Source of the DNA: DAOUMU01 sp034409055 | GTDB taxonomy: Bacteria; Chloroflexota; Anaerolineae; 4572-78; J111 | DNA length: 15,265 bases | Assembly: GCA_034409055.1 (NCBI GenBank) | Contig: DAOUMU010000221.1 | Span: forward strand, 1-15,265 | Direction: 5' to 3' | Shown here: in pieces, positions 6,583-13,424 of the stretch | How the letters are laid out: the number at the start of each line of letters is the position of its first letter | How positions within the stretch are numbered: position 1 is the first letter of the stretch | The notes under the pieces: generated by a model | Databases searched by the model: none | Told to the model about the DNA's origin: nothing | What the model saw: the letters and a program-made list of their open reading frames with translations, nothing else | Position numbers and translations under genes: made by a program

Positions 6583-7218
6583 ATGGATACAAAGTTTGAT
6601 TACACGGCACATGTTTTTCGCTCGCCCAGGTTTAGAAGCGTGGTAGATGAGGCAGTCGAGTTTTTTGCTCAAACACCTCTACAAACGTTACCTCCGTCTA
6701 CTCGATTTGTGGGTGGTGGCGTTTATGCGCTTTACTATGTTGGTGAATATGAATTATATTCTAGGCTTTCGGAGTTTAATCGCAAAAACTGTACGTATTC
6801 AATATATGTAGGTAAAGCAGTTCCACCAGGTTGGCGTACAGGACGAGCAAGATCATCAGTAACTCCAGATTTGTATCAAAGGCTCAGAGAACATACAAGG
6901 AGCCTGCGACAAGCAGAGAAGAATGTACAGGTTGACGAGTTTCGGTATCGATTTATAATTCTAAACGATGTAGAGAGCGACTTGGTTGTGCCGGTGGAAG
7001 CCAATCTCATTCGGCAGTACAAACCCCTCTGGAATATGATTGTAGATGGCTTCGGTAATCACGACCCAGGCTCAGGCCGATATAACCAAGCAAAATCAGA
7101 GTGGGATGTTCTGCATCCTGGTAGACCATGGGCTGAGAGATTAACTGGAGTTGCTCCAACCCTGGATGAAATAATTGTAAAAGCACGATCACATTTAGAA
7201 CGCTTAAGTTTTTCTTAA
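6583..7218 (+). CDS. Eco29kI family type II restriction endonuclease (GIY-YIG fold)
   Basis: The 211-residue protein has the GIY-YIG nuclease layout: GVYALYY with Tyr48, YSIYVGKA with Tyr75-Val-Gly77, RLREH with Arg102 and His104, Glu139 in VEANLIRQYKPLWN, and Asn151. Spacing and residue order agree with the catalytic set I recall for Eco29kI (Tyr49, Arg104, His108, Glu142, Asn154). The segment DGFGNHDPGSGRYNQ...LHPGRPWAERL is also characteristic of that family. Eco29kI cuts CCGCGG; the specificity here is not deducible. The start has GAGGT at 6569-6573, nine bases upstream. The gene converges on a methyltransferase gene and overlaps its end by 15 bp, forming a restriction-modification pair. 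Its base composition is clearly more AT-rich than the glgX side, which suggests horizontal acquisition of the module. Confidence 0.88.
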   Translation: MDTKFDYTAHVFRSPRFRSVVDEAVEFFAQTPLQTLPPSTRFVGGGVYALYYVGEYELYSRLSEFNRKNCTYSIYVGKAVPPGWRTGRARSSVTPDLYQRLREHTRSLRQAEKNVQVDEFRYRFIILNDVESDLVVPVEANLIRQYKPLWNMIVDGFGNHDPGSGRYNQAKSEWDVLHPGRPWAERLTGVAPTLDEIIVKARSHLERLSFS

Positions 7219-8583
7219 CTCTATTATGGCTTCATACAATTGGTCTGATTTTTTAGCTTTGACTGTCCTCACATTAGATTGAATAATACTATTGCCAACG
7301 CGTGTTGCGCGTGGCACATCAATTCGGATGAGTTCTAATCCCACACTTTCGGCTATTTCTCCAAAATATTTGTCAGTTGATATCAAAATACCCTGTAATA
7401 TACTATTTCCAATTACAACCAGGACAGTTCCTCCGGGTTTGAGAGCGTATTTAATTCCCAGTACGAATTTATAACAGTCGTTAAAATATGAGGCAGCATA
7501 GTTAGCCCACCCATTACCACCGTAGATACCTTTCTCCCGTTTTTGCGCTCGAAGAATTTCGAGCTTTTGAGCTAAATCGGAATTTGGCAAGCAAAATTCT
7601 AAATCTACTCTATCTTTTTCTCGTACTGTTTGCCAGTATTTCCCAAAGTTTGCCCCTTCAAGACTTTTGAAATCACCTGGACATTCCACAAATCCTAACC
7701 AGTATAAATGTGGCCTTGTATTACGATTGTAATGATAATTATTTAGGTAGGGAGGTGAAGTAATAATCAAGTCAATCATCTCAGGAGCCAAGTGCTTCTC
7801 ATATTCAAAGAATGAAGCCTCTACGATTTTAATTCTAATTTCTCTAGTTGGCCTATGTGTCTGAAACCATTTGATGTCTTCAGAAAATTCAGATAACTTC
7901 CTGGCGATTAATTCACTTACTGGATAGTCAAGTATCTCACTTTTTCCGGCACTGACACGTCTGCCCAGGCTTGGTTCGTAGGAGTAGTTTGAATAGCTTA
8001 CCATAGTGGAAGCGAATGCCAGTTTAAATAGGTTTCTAATATTAGTATCATCAAGTGAAACAATGAAGTCTTGTGAAATTAATACCTTATTCAACACTTT
8101 TGGGCTATAGAATGCAGACCGTGTCTTAAAGCCTTTAGGGGGATGGCTTTTTGGTACGTAACTGGACGTTAATTTTTCATTATAAAATTGCCTGAAGTGT
8201 AATATGTGGTTGTTCAATATTTCTGTATCAATTTTATATGAATTGACTTTCACGCGACTAGCTAAAGCAGCATAAGGATTTATTTCAAAACCGTATGCAT
8301 TGTAACCAAACAGAGCTGCTTCAACCAAAGTTGTACCCACTCCGGCAAATGGATCTAGAACTATCGTTTGGTCATTTGCATATCTTTCTAAAACATCCTT
8401 GACAAAATCACTTGAAAAACCAGCTATCCATGGCACCCATCTGTGAATAGGTAAAGTTTTATTACTCGCAAAAGCAGGATCGTTGAAGTAAGCAGTTCCG
8501 TTGTGTGCTATTGTTTGGCTGTCTAATCCCGGCAAACTTAGCTGCTTAGGTATTGTGGTTTGACGACTCACTTGACTTGCCAT
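7204..8583 (-). CDS. Amino-type DNA methyltransferase (N4-cytosine or N6-adenine)
   Basis: The 459-residue protein carries SAM-binding motif I DPFAGVGT at 77-84, preceded by IHRWVPWIAGFSSDFV (a motif X-like region), and catalytic motif IV TSPPY at 275-279. About 190 residues lie between these motifs and probably hold the target recognition domain, an arrangement like the alpha group. TSPPY marks an exocyclic-amino methyltransferase, not a C5-cytosine enzyme. It presumably protects the site cut by the neighbouring endonuclease. The start at 8583 has AGGAA (8595-8599, minus strand) eleven bases upstream, which overlaps the stop codon of the antitoxin-like gene, so translation is likely coupled. 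The gene ends inside the endonuclease gene (15-bp tail-to-tail overlap). It is AT-rich like the rest of the module. Confidence 0.9.
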   Translation of the reverse strand: MASQVSRQTTIPKQLSLPGLDSQTIAHNGTAYFNDPAFASNKTLPIHRWVPWIAGFSSDFVKDVLERYANDQTIVLDPFAGVGTTLVEAALFGYNAYGFEINPYAALASRVKVNSYKIDTEILNNHILHFRQFYNEKLTSSYVPKSHPPKGFKTRSAFYSPKVLNKVLISQDFIVSLDDTNIRNLFKLAFASTMVSYSNYSYEPSLGRRVSAGKSEILDYPVSELIARKLSEFSEDIKWFQTHRPTREIRIKIVEASFFEYEKHLAPEMIDLIITSPPYLNNYHYNRNTRPHLYWLGFVECPGDFKSLEGANFGKYWQTVREKDRVDLEFCLPNSDLAQKLEILRAQKREKGIYGGNGWANYAASYFNDCYKFVLGIKYALKPGGTVLVVIGNSILQGILISTDKYFGEIAESVGLELIRIDVPRATRVGNSIIQSNVRTVKAKKSDQLYEAIIELRKT

Positions 8584-8597
8584 TTTTTCAAGCGTTC

Positions 8598-8852
8598 CTA
8601 ATTAGCATCGTCACGACTGATAATCCGTCCCAGTTCGTACATAGGCCGTACTTCTTTCAATATTGCATACATATTTTGACGTTCTAGCTCATCACTCAGT
8701 ATTCGAGTAAAATCATCAAAGCTCAGTATAACGGCTTGAGGAGTGCCGCGACGTTCTACAATATACCGGGTCTGATTTTGTATAACGTCATTCATAACTT
8801 GGCCAAATTTGTTTTGAGCTTCTGTTGAACTTATACTTTTAGTAGTAGCCAT
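8598..8852 (-). CDS. Phd/YefM-family antitoxin-like DNA-binding protein
   Basis: The 84-residue protein has the Phd/YefM pattern: an N-terminal ISSTEAQNKFGQVMNDV segment, then RYIVERRGTPQAVILSFDDFTRIL, followed by a charged C-terminal part of about 30 residues that in true antitoxins wraps the toxin. The family's N-terminal half dimerises and binds operator DNA to autorepress. The minus-strand leader has an AGGGA ribosome site, and a promoter with a perfect 26-bp palindrome lies directly upstream, which fits autoregulation. No toxin gene follows. Instead the methyltransferase starts 14 bp downstream with a ribosome site overlapping this gene's stop codon. It may be an orphan antitoxin or may act as a controller of the restriction-modification module. 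The family call is strong; the role is inference. Confidence 0.85.
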   Translation of the reverse strand: MATTKSISSTEAQNKFGQVMNDVIQNQTRYIVERRGTPQAVILSFDDFTRILSDELERQNMYAILKEVRPMYELGRIISRDDAN

Positions 8853-8866
8853 TTTTAATCCCTAAA

Positions 8867-8892
8867 ATATCTAAATTAGCTAATTTAGATAT
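8867..8892. promoter_or_regulatory. Perfect 26-bp palindromic operator upstream of the antitoxin-like gene
   Basis: The half-site ATATCTAAATTAG (8867-8879) is followed directly by its exact reverse complement (8880-8892), with no spacer. It lies just downstream of the predicted -10 element, where a bound dimer would block transcription start. This is the classic position for an autorepressing Phd-type protein. A perfect match over 26 bp is very unlikely by chance, even in AT-rich DNA. Confidence 0.75.
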
Positions 8893-8921
8893 ATGCTACA
8901 TCAAGATATATACTTTGTCAA
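8893..8921 (-). promoter_or_regulatory. Predicted promoter of the antitoxin-methyltransferase operon
   Basis: On the minus strand a perfect TTGACA (8921-8916) is followed by a 17-bp spacer and TAGCAT (8898-8893, 4 of 6 match to TATAAT). The -10 element directly abuts the 26-bp palindrome, so the start site would lie within the operator. Confidence 0.6.
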
Positions 8922-8949
8922 CTGAGTAAAAAATCGTATATAGCAAGAT

Positions 8950-9145
8950 ATGGCCTCTTTCATCTGCCAGCTAAAAGAACAAGGGTTTTCACCAGGCAGT
9001 TGCCGGGTCAAGGTCAATGAAAGATTTTGAAACTCCTTCTGTAGTGGGAATGGTCGAAGCCTATCAACGGGTGAAGGCCACCGGATTACAGCATGTCCGC
9101 CTGGGAAATGGGGGTGTCTTTGCCCGGACCGAAGAGCATTTGTAA
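8950..9145 (+). pseudogene. Short gene remnant with a likely frameshift, family not recognised
   Basis: Two overlapping plus-strand frames look protein-like. Frame A runs 8950-9030 (MASFICQLKEQGFSPG...VNERF). Frame B runs from ATG 9017 to TAA 9143-9145, and its 42 residues include VVGMVEAYQRVKATGL and VRLGNGGVFARTEEHL. A one-base shift near 9017-9030 would join them into a single tail of about 65 residues. Frame B reads like the C-terminus of a longer enzyme, but I cannot name the family. The stretch lies between the AT-rich restriction-modification island and the DAO-family gene, and could be what is left of a gene damaged when the island arrived. A genuine small protein is possible but there is no ribosome site before 9017. 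Confidence 0.3.
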
Positions 9146-9181
9146 TATTTAACGGCCAATGTTGACCGGGGAGCATATTAA

Positions 9182-10360
9182 TTACACGATATTATACTCC
9201 CGCACATCTTTGCCCAGGGCAAAACGGCCGTAGCGCAGATCATCAATGTTGACCGTGTGGGCCCGGCCATCCAAAATCTCCTCGGCCATCAGCCGGCCCA
9301 CGATCGGCCCGTGCATAAATCCGTGCCCGCTAAAACCGGCCGCGATAATGACCCCCTCCAGGCCGGGCAGCTTACCCAAAATAGCCTGCTCATCGGGCGT
9401 CACCTCATACAGCCCGGCCCATTCGGTCAACAGGCCGGCCGTTTCCAACAGGGGGAAACGGTCCATGGCCGCTATCAGGTGAGTCTCGGTCCACTGGCGA
9501 TCTATATCGAGATTAAAACCAACCGGCTCGTCTTGGTTTGACATGCCGGTCAAAATGTTCTGCTCACTCTCGGGATGAAAATAAAGCGACTGCCCAAAGA
9601 AAAGCACAAAGGGAAAATTGGGCGGTAACTCCGGGATCGGCGTGGTCACGACAATTTGGCGGCGTACCGGTTGAATAGGAATATCGACCCCGAGCATCTG
9701 CCCAACTTGACCCGACCAGGCCCCGGCGGTAATGACAATGGTTTCGGTAGCAATCTCCCCCGCCGTGGTGACCACGGCCTGCACCTTGCCCCCGGCCATC
9801 CGCACACCGGTGACAGGGACATTGTTGAGCAGGGCGATCGGTGCCGCCCCCTGACTCTTACTGATTTGGCGGGTTTTATTGATGTAGCCCTGGACGATAC
9901 TGTTAGGATCGGCCAGGCCGTCCCGCTCGTAGATGGTGCCCCCCACAACCCCCTCCAGGTTGAGTAGCGGCACACGCTGGTGAATCTCCTCAACCGATAG
10001 CACCTGAGACTCAATCCCCAGGCTATTTTGCAGGGCAACGTTGGCCTTAAACTGCTCAAAATCCTGGTCACTGTCCAACACAAAAAGGTAGCCTATCTGG
10101 TTCAGGCCAATCTCCTGCCCAATCTCCTTGGGGAAAGCTTCCATCATCTTGATACTTTCGATAGACAGGCGAATATTGACCTCGGTCGAGAATTGGTGAC
10201 GGATACCGCCCGCACAGGTACCGGTCGAGCCTTGCCCAAATTGCTCCTCTCGCTCCAATAAGGTGACGCTGACGCCACCTCGTTGAGCCAGGTGATAGGC
10301 GGTACTGGCTCCCATCACCCCGCCCCCAATAATAACGATATCAGATGTTTTTGGTAACAT
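9182..10360 (-). CDS. DAO-family FAD-dependent amino/imino acid oxidoreductase
   Basis: The 392-residue protein belongs to the D-amino acid oxidase/sarcosine oxidase-beta superfamily. It has an N-terminal FAD-binding IVIIGGGVMGASTAYHLA (8-25), an acidic strand end LLEREEQFGQGSTGTCAGGIRHQF, a middle substrate domain with ERDGLADPNSIVQGY, and the C-terminal FAD contact AAGFSGHGFMHGPIVGRLMAEEI. These enzymes oxidise C-N bonds of amino acids such as sarcosine, glycine, D-proline or hydroxyproline; the exact substrate is not readable here. It is the last gene of a three-gene minus-strand operon, 42 bp after the ornithine cyclodeaminase-like gene, with AGGA (10367-10364) and GAGG (10374-10371) ahead of the start. 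Pairing with an imine-reducing family suggests an imino acid intermediate, for example delta1-pyrroline-2-carboxylate. That pathway is inference. Confidence 0.8.
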   Translation of the reverse strand: MLPKTSDIVIIGGGVMGASTAYHLAQRGGVSVTLLEREEQFGQGSTGTCAGGIRHQFSTEVNIRLSIESIKMMEAFPKEIGQEIGLNQIGYLFVLDSDQDFEQFKANVALQNSLGIESQVLSVEEIHQRVPLLNLEGVVGGTIYERDGLADPNSIVQGYINKTRQISKSQGAAPIALLNNVPVTGVRMAGGKVQAVVTTAGEIATETIVITAGAWSGQVGQMLGVDIPIQPVRRQIVVTTPIPELPPNFPFVLFFGQSLYFHPESEQNILTGMSNQDEPVGFNLDIDRQWTETHLIAAMDRFPLLETAGLLTEWAGLYEVTPDEQAILGKLPGLEGVIIAAGFSGHGFMHGPIVGRLMAEEILDGRAHTVNIDDLRYGRFALGKDVREYNIV

Positions 10361-10402
10361 TGATCCTTTTCCTCGAACTGATTGTCAAATTTATTTGAAA
10401 GG

Positions 10403-11383
10403 TTATAGCTTGACTAAAGTTCCTAAACCTTGAGCCTCGGCCGCCCGCAGAATCTCATTGGCTGCGGCTGCATCCTGGACGGCCACTCCCACCGACTTGA
10501 AGAAAGTAATTTCTTCAGAGGATTCACGGCCCGGTTTTTTGCCATTGATAATTTCCCCCAATTCACCGTGAATGTCCATTTTTTTGATGATATGTTTTCC
10601 CAGGGGAATGATCAAGTCACCCGCTTCGGCCAGGCAGGCTTTTAGGGAGTCGACCACGATTTTAGACTGTTGGACCGCCACCTCGTCTACCTCCTGCATG
10701 TGAGGGGTATAAGAACCAATCCCGGTAATGTGCATGCCAGGCGACAGGTCACGACCATCAAACACAGGCTTTTCAGACGTGGTAGCCGTAATGATAATGT
10801 CTGTCCCCACCACCGCATCTTTACGAGAGCCAGCCACCAAAACGGCCGGCGCATCCGGCCAGTGCCTCACCTCTTCGGCAAAAGCCTCAACTGAGGAAGG
10901 AACAATACCAAAAATGCGCACCTCTTTGACCTGACGCACCGTGCACACCGCTTCCAGTTGGGCCCGGGCCTGAACCCCCGAACCAAACACGGTCACAATG
11001 CTGGCATCGGGACGAGCCAGCAAATCGGCGGCCAGGCCACCAGTGGCTCCGGTACGGACGGCGGTCAGGGTCTCACCATTAACCAGGGCTAATGGCTGGC
11101 CCGTATCCGGATCGATGACGGCCGCCAGAGCAATCACGGCTGGCAAGCCTTGACTGGGGTTATCCCCCCAGATAGAGACGATCTTGAAACCCAGTTCCCG
11201 GCTTTGCTTCAAAAAAGCCGGCATCAAAAGGAGCAATCCCCGGTCGGTCTCCAGCCGGGTGCGCAGCGGCACGACGGTCTGATTGGCCGAAAGCTGGCCA
11301 AAAGCCCGCTTCATGACCTCAATAGCTTTGCGCATCGGCAGGGCCTGGCGCACGTCGTCTGCGGATAACACTCTTAATTCCAT
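10403..11383 (-). CDS. Ornithine cyclodeaminase / mu-crystallin family NAD(P)-dependent enzyme
   Basis: The 326-residue protein matches the OCD/mu-crystallin family from end to end. It has the LGFKIVS segment with Lys67, NGETLTAVRTGATGGLAADLLARPDA with Arg110, a Rossmann VFGSGVQARAQLEA (133-146), a conserved ITATTSEKPVFDGRDL region and the C-terminal VGVAVQDAAAA. Members include ornithine cyclodeaminase, alanine dehydrogenase, ketimine reductase and delta1-pyrroline-2-carboxylate reductase. The sequence alone does not separate these, but the adjacent DAO-type oxidase favours an imine reductase. AGGGAG lies seven bases upstream of the start (minus strand, 11396-11391). It is the middle gene of the operon, 28 bp after the ferredoxin-flavoprotein and 42 bp before the DAO-type gene. 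Confidence 0.85.
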   Translation of the reverse strand: MELRVLSADDVRQALPMRKAIEVMKRAFGQLSANQTVVPLRTRLETDRGLLLLMPAFLKQSRELGFKIVSIWGDNPSQGLPAVIALAAVIDPDTGQPLALVNGETLTAVRTGATGGLAADLLARPDASIVTVFGSGVQARAQLEAVCTVRQVKEVRIFGIVPSSVEAFAEEVRHWPDAPAVLVAGSRKDAVVGTDIIITATTSEKPVFDGRDLSPGMHITGIGSYTPHMQEVDEVAVQQSKIVVDSLKACLAEAGDLIIPLGKHIIKKMDIHGELGEIINGKKPGRESSEEITFFKSVGVAVQDAAAANEILRAAEAQGLGTLVKL

Positions 11384-11411
11384 GCTTTATCTCCCTCTGT
11401 CATAAGTAATT

Positions 11412-12908
11412 TTAATCATCTAAATCCAGATAACGCAATAGCCGGCGCACCCCCAGGGGGATCAAATCACCGGCCACGCCGGAACCTTTGACATCCATAC
11501 CGGCCAGGAAACAGTTTTGAATGGGCGTGGCCGGATCGAGGCGATTGTCGCCCGTCTGGTCGAAAGTTTGGCCGGATTCGGCGCCGGGCCAGGCACCGGT
11601 AAAAAACATGGGCACGGTCCACTCAACCACCTCATTGAAATGAGGAAAGAGGTCCCGTATATCGGCCAGAGCCAGGGCCAACTCGGCCGTACGATTATGA
11701 TTGCGGAGGGGAAAGAAGGCGTCAAGCAGATGAAGACCATTTTTGGACAGGTTGGAATCCAGCACGGTCGGCGAAAAAATGCCCACGACGCGCCGGCAGC
11801 GGGGGGTGATGGTGATGGGGGCCTCGGTTAAAAGTGGCTCGCGGGTGGCACAAAAGAGGGCCGCACATTCGACCCCTGTCAGCGCGGCCAGCTTATCCAG
11901 ATAAGCTTGGGGTAGATTTTGCGAACCAACCAGTTTGACAAAGGCACCTGGCCCGCCATTGTGGATCACTACCTCACTGCGAACCTGACGCCCATCCTTT
12001 AATTCAAGCCCAACGGCCACTTTACCGGTTTCCCTTTCTAAGGAGGATACCAAAATTTTGGCCACGGGGGAGCGCACAAACAACTGGCCACCGGCCTGGC
12101 GCAAGGCCCCGGTCAAAGCTTTGATGATAGCCCGCACCCCGCCGACAGGCATGGCAAACTCACGGCCCACCTCACGGCCATCGAGGGTAATTTGAATGTA
12201 TTCGCTGGCCGGTATCATCGCACTGCTGAGACCAGAGGCCGTGGCCGCCAGAGCATCGACAGTGGCCAGCAGGTCGGGGTCATCACTGAATTGGGCCATA
12301 TAATCGGCAGTAGAAATCTGTCCAAGGGAAACCGCCCGTTTGCCCTTAATTACAGCCTTCAGCCAGGCTTTGCGGGCCTGGGGGCTGAGCATGTCAAACA
12401 GACTGGCGTACTGGCGGCCATCGGGAAAGCGAATAGTGTACTGTTCCTTTAAGCCGATGTCTTTTAATGAAATATAATCCAGTTCAAGGCCCACTTCGGC
12501 CAGAAAGCGGCCAATGTGGCTCTTGGAGCCGAGACTGGTCCAGGCCCCGGTGGTGACGGCTGCCCCCTTGTAATCAATTGCTGTGTAGCGACCGCCGGGA
12601 AAGCCAAGCTGCTCAAAAACGGCGACGGACCGGCCGGCCCGGGCCAGGGCTACCCCGGCCATTAATCCCCCCAGGCCGCTGCCGATGATCACCACCTCAT
12701 ACCGGGCCTTAAAGCGGGGCCGGTAGGGTTTGAGCGGCTTATCAGGTTCGGGCACAAAACAATCGTTGGGACAGGCATAAACGCACAGGTTACAGTCGGT
12801 ACAGTTGGCCGGGATCACTTCAGCCCAACCGCCGGTTTTCAAAGCATCATAGGGACAAACCAGCACACAGTAACCGCAGCCGGTACAGTTTTCTTTGATG
12901 AGGTGCAT
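11412..12908 (-). CDS. Ferredoxin-fused FAD-dependent oxidoreductase (phytoene desaturase/carotenoid isomerase-like)
   Basis: The 498-residue protein is a fusion. Residues 1-50 are a 2x[4Fe-4S] ferredoxin module with Cys8/11/14/18 and Cys36/39/42/46, each set followed by Pro. Residues 71-498 are a flavoprotein with the dinucleotide-binding VVIIGSGLGGLMAGVALARAGRSVAVFEQ, a FPGGRYTAIDYKGA segment and a C-terminal NCFLAGMDVKGSGVAGDLIPLGVRRLL, as in the phytoene desaturase/amine oxidase superfamily. The iron-sulphur module probably exchanges electrons with the FAD, so the enzyme is likely a ferredoxin-linked dehydrogenase or reductase. Its substrate is unknown, and no carotenoid gene is nearby. 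It is the first gene of a three-gene operon with the OCD-like and DAO-like genes. No clear ribosome site is visible, and the left arm of an inverted repeat begins 15 bp upstream of its start. Confidence 0.82.
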   Translation of the reverse strand: MHLIKENCTGCGYCVLVCPYDALKTGGWAEVIPANCTDCNLCVYACPNDCFVPEPDKPLKPYRPRFKARYEVVIIGSGLGGLMAGVALARAGRSVAVFEQLGFPGGRYTAIDYKGAAVTTGAWTSLGSKSHIGRFLAEVGLELDYISLKDIGLKEQYTIRFPDGRQYASLFDMLSPQARKAWLKAVIKGKRAVSLGQISTADYMAQFSDDPDLLATVDALAATASGLSSAMIPASEYIQITLDGREVGREFAMPVGGVRAIIKALTGALRQAGGQLFVRSPVAKILVSSLERETGKVAVGLELKDGRQVRSEVVIHNGGPGAFVKLVGSQNLPQAYLDKLAALTGVECAALFCATREPLLTEAPITITPRCRRVVGIFSPTVLDSNLSKNGLHLLDAFFPLRNHNRTAELALALADIRDLFPHFNEVVEWTVPMFFTGAWPGAESGQTFDQTGDNRLDPATPIQNCFLAGMDVKGSGVAGDLIPLGVRRLLRYLDLDD

Positions 12909-12922
12909 AGCTTAACTAATTA

Positions 12923-12950
12923 TGAAGGATGAAGGATGAATGATGAATTT
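12923..12950. repeat. Left arm of a perfect 28-bp inverted repeat (GGATGAA heptamers)
   Basis: The arm reads TGAAGGATGAAGG followed by ATGAATGATGAATTT, built from GGATGAA-type heptamers. Its exact reverse complement is at 13389-13416. The two arms enclose the four-helix-bundle gene. The arm lies just upstream of the ferredoxin-flavoprotein start and may have displaced or supplied its promoter region. Confidence 0.9.
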
Positions 12951-12971
12951 TTCTCAAATGAGAGTCCAATG

Positions 12972-13331
12972 TTATTTTCTCTTTTTTGCTGTTTTGACTG
13001 AGGCAACAAAAATTGCTATCAATTCATTAGCTTCGACGCGTAAGTCAGCCAGGCGAGTGTGAGAAACGACTTCACTATTTGCCAAAAGTTCGAGCCAGTA
13101 ATCAGTTTCATCCAATTCCTGCAAACCCCCTTCCATCTTACTGATGAAGTCGGCAGTTGACTTGGCCCGGGATGCCTCTCGGTAATGTGCCCCCACTGAG
13201 GTGCCACTTCGCAATAATTGCTTACCCAGAACCTGGGCCTCAGTCGTTTTAGGCAAAGCCGAGTATAAGCGAATAATCCGTAAAGCGAAAGCTTTAGTTC
13301 TATCACGTAGATTGTATTTATCTTCGGCCAT
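12972..13331 (-). CDS. Four-helix-bundle protein (S23/IVS-type, bAvd-like)
   Basis: The 119-residue, mostly helical, basic protein matches the TIGR02436-type four-helix-bundle family: a LRDRTKAFALRIIRLYSALPKT N-terminus, LGKQLLRSGTSVGAHYREASRAKSTADFISKMEGGLQELDETDYWLELL, and a closing helix ending in lysines. Relatives are encoded in intervening sequences of 23S rRNA and, as accessory variability proteins, beside diversity-generating retroelements. The family is thought to bind nucleic acid. No reverse transcriptase or rRNA is present here, so it is a stand-alone copy. It is enclosed by perfect 28-bp inverted repeats and shares strand with its neighbours. AGGGATG lies a few bases before the start. 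Its cellular function is unknown. Confidence 0.9.
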   Translation of the reverse strand: MAEDKYNLRDRTKAFALRIIRLYSALPKTTEAQVLGKQLLRSGTSVGAHYREASRAKSTADFISKMEGGLQELDETDYWLELLANSEVVSHTRLADLRVEANELIAIFVASVKTAKKRK

Positions 13332-13388
13332 TACACATCCCTAAACGATAAATGATGAATAGCGAGTGATCAATCAAACTGCTGCGAG

Positions 13389-13424
13389 AAATTCATCATT
13401 CATCCTTCATCCTTCATCCTTCAA
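13389..13424. repeat. Right arm of the inverted repeat, overlapping the nfo 3' end
   Basis: Bases 13389-13416 are the exact reverse complement of the left arm. One more CATCCTTC copy continues to 13424. On the minus strand the last nfo codons and stop (ATT GAA GGA TGA) are written by this repeat, so the element boundary lies within the end of nfo. Confidence 0.88.

Larger units (their letters stand above)
12923..13416. mobile_element. Candidate inverted-repeat-bounded cassette carrying the four-helix-bundle gene
   Basis: Perfect 28-bp inverted repeats (12923-12950 and 13389-13416) bound a 494-bp unit with a single gene. A second degenerate copy of the repeat theme (ATGATGAATAGCGAGTGATCAATC) lies inside at 13347-13374. 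The right side has one more GGATGAA copy beyond the perfect arm. No transposase is present, so movement would need another element or recombination between repeats. The cassette interpretation is inference; the repeat geometry is directly visible. Confidence 0.45.

Noticed and set aside
8598..8852. Complete toxin-antitoxin pair
   Set aside because: The only adjacent co-directional gene is a DNA methyltransferase; no RelE, Doc, PIN or similar toxin is encoded next to it.
8901..9176. Minus-strand open frame of 91 codons between the antitoxin-like and DAO-type genes
   Set aside because: Low-complexity composition and no ribosome site; the plus strand of the same stretch is more protein-like, and the frame overlaps the antitoxin promoter.
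9656..9967. Plus-strand open frame inside the DAO-type gene
   Set aside because: It is antisense to conserved FAD-oxidase sequence with no ribosome site or domain.
12972..13331. Diversity-generating retroelement suggested by a bAvd-like protein
   Set aside because: No reverse transcriptase, template repeat or variable repeat is present in the window.
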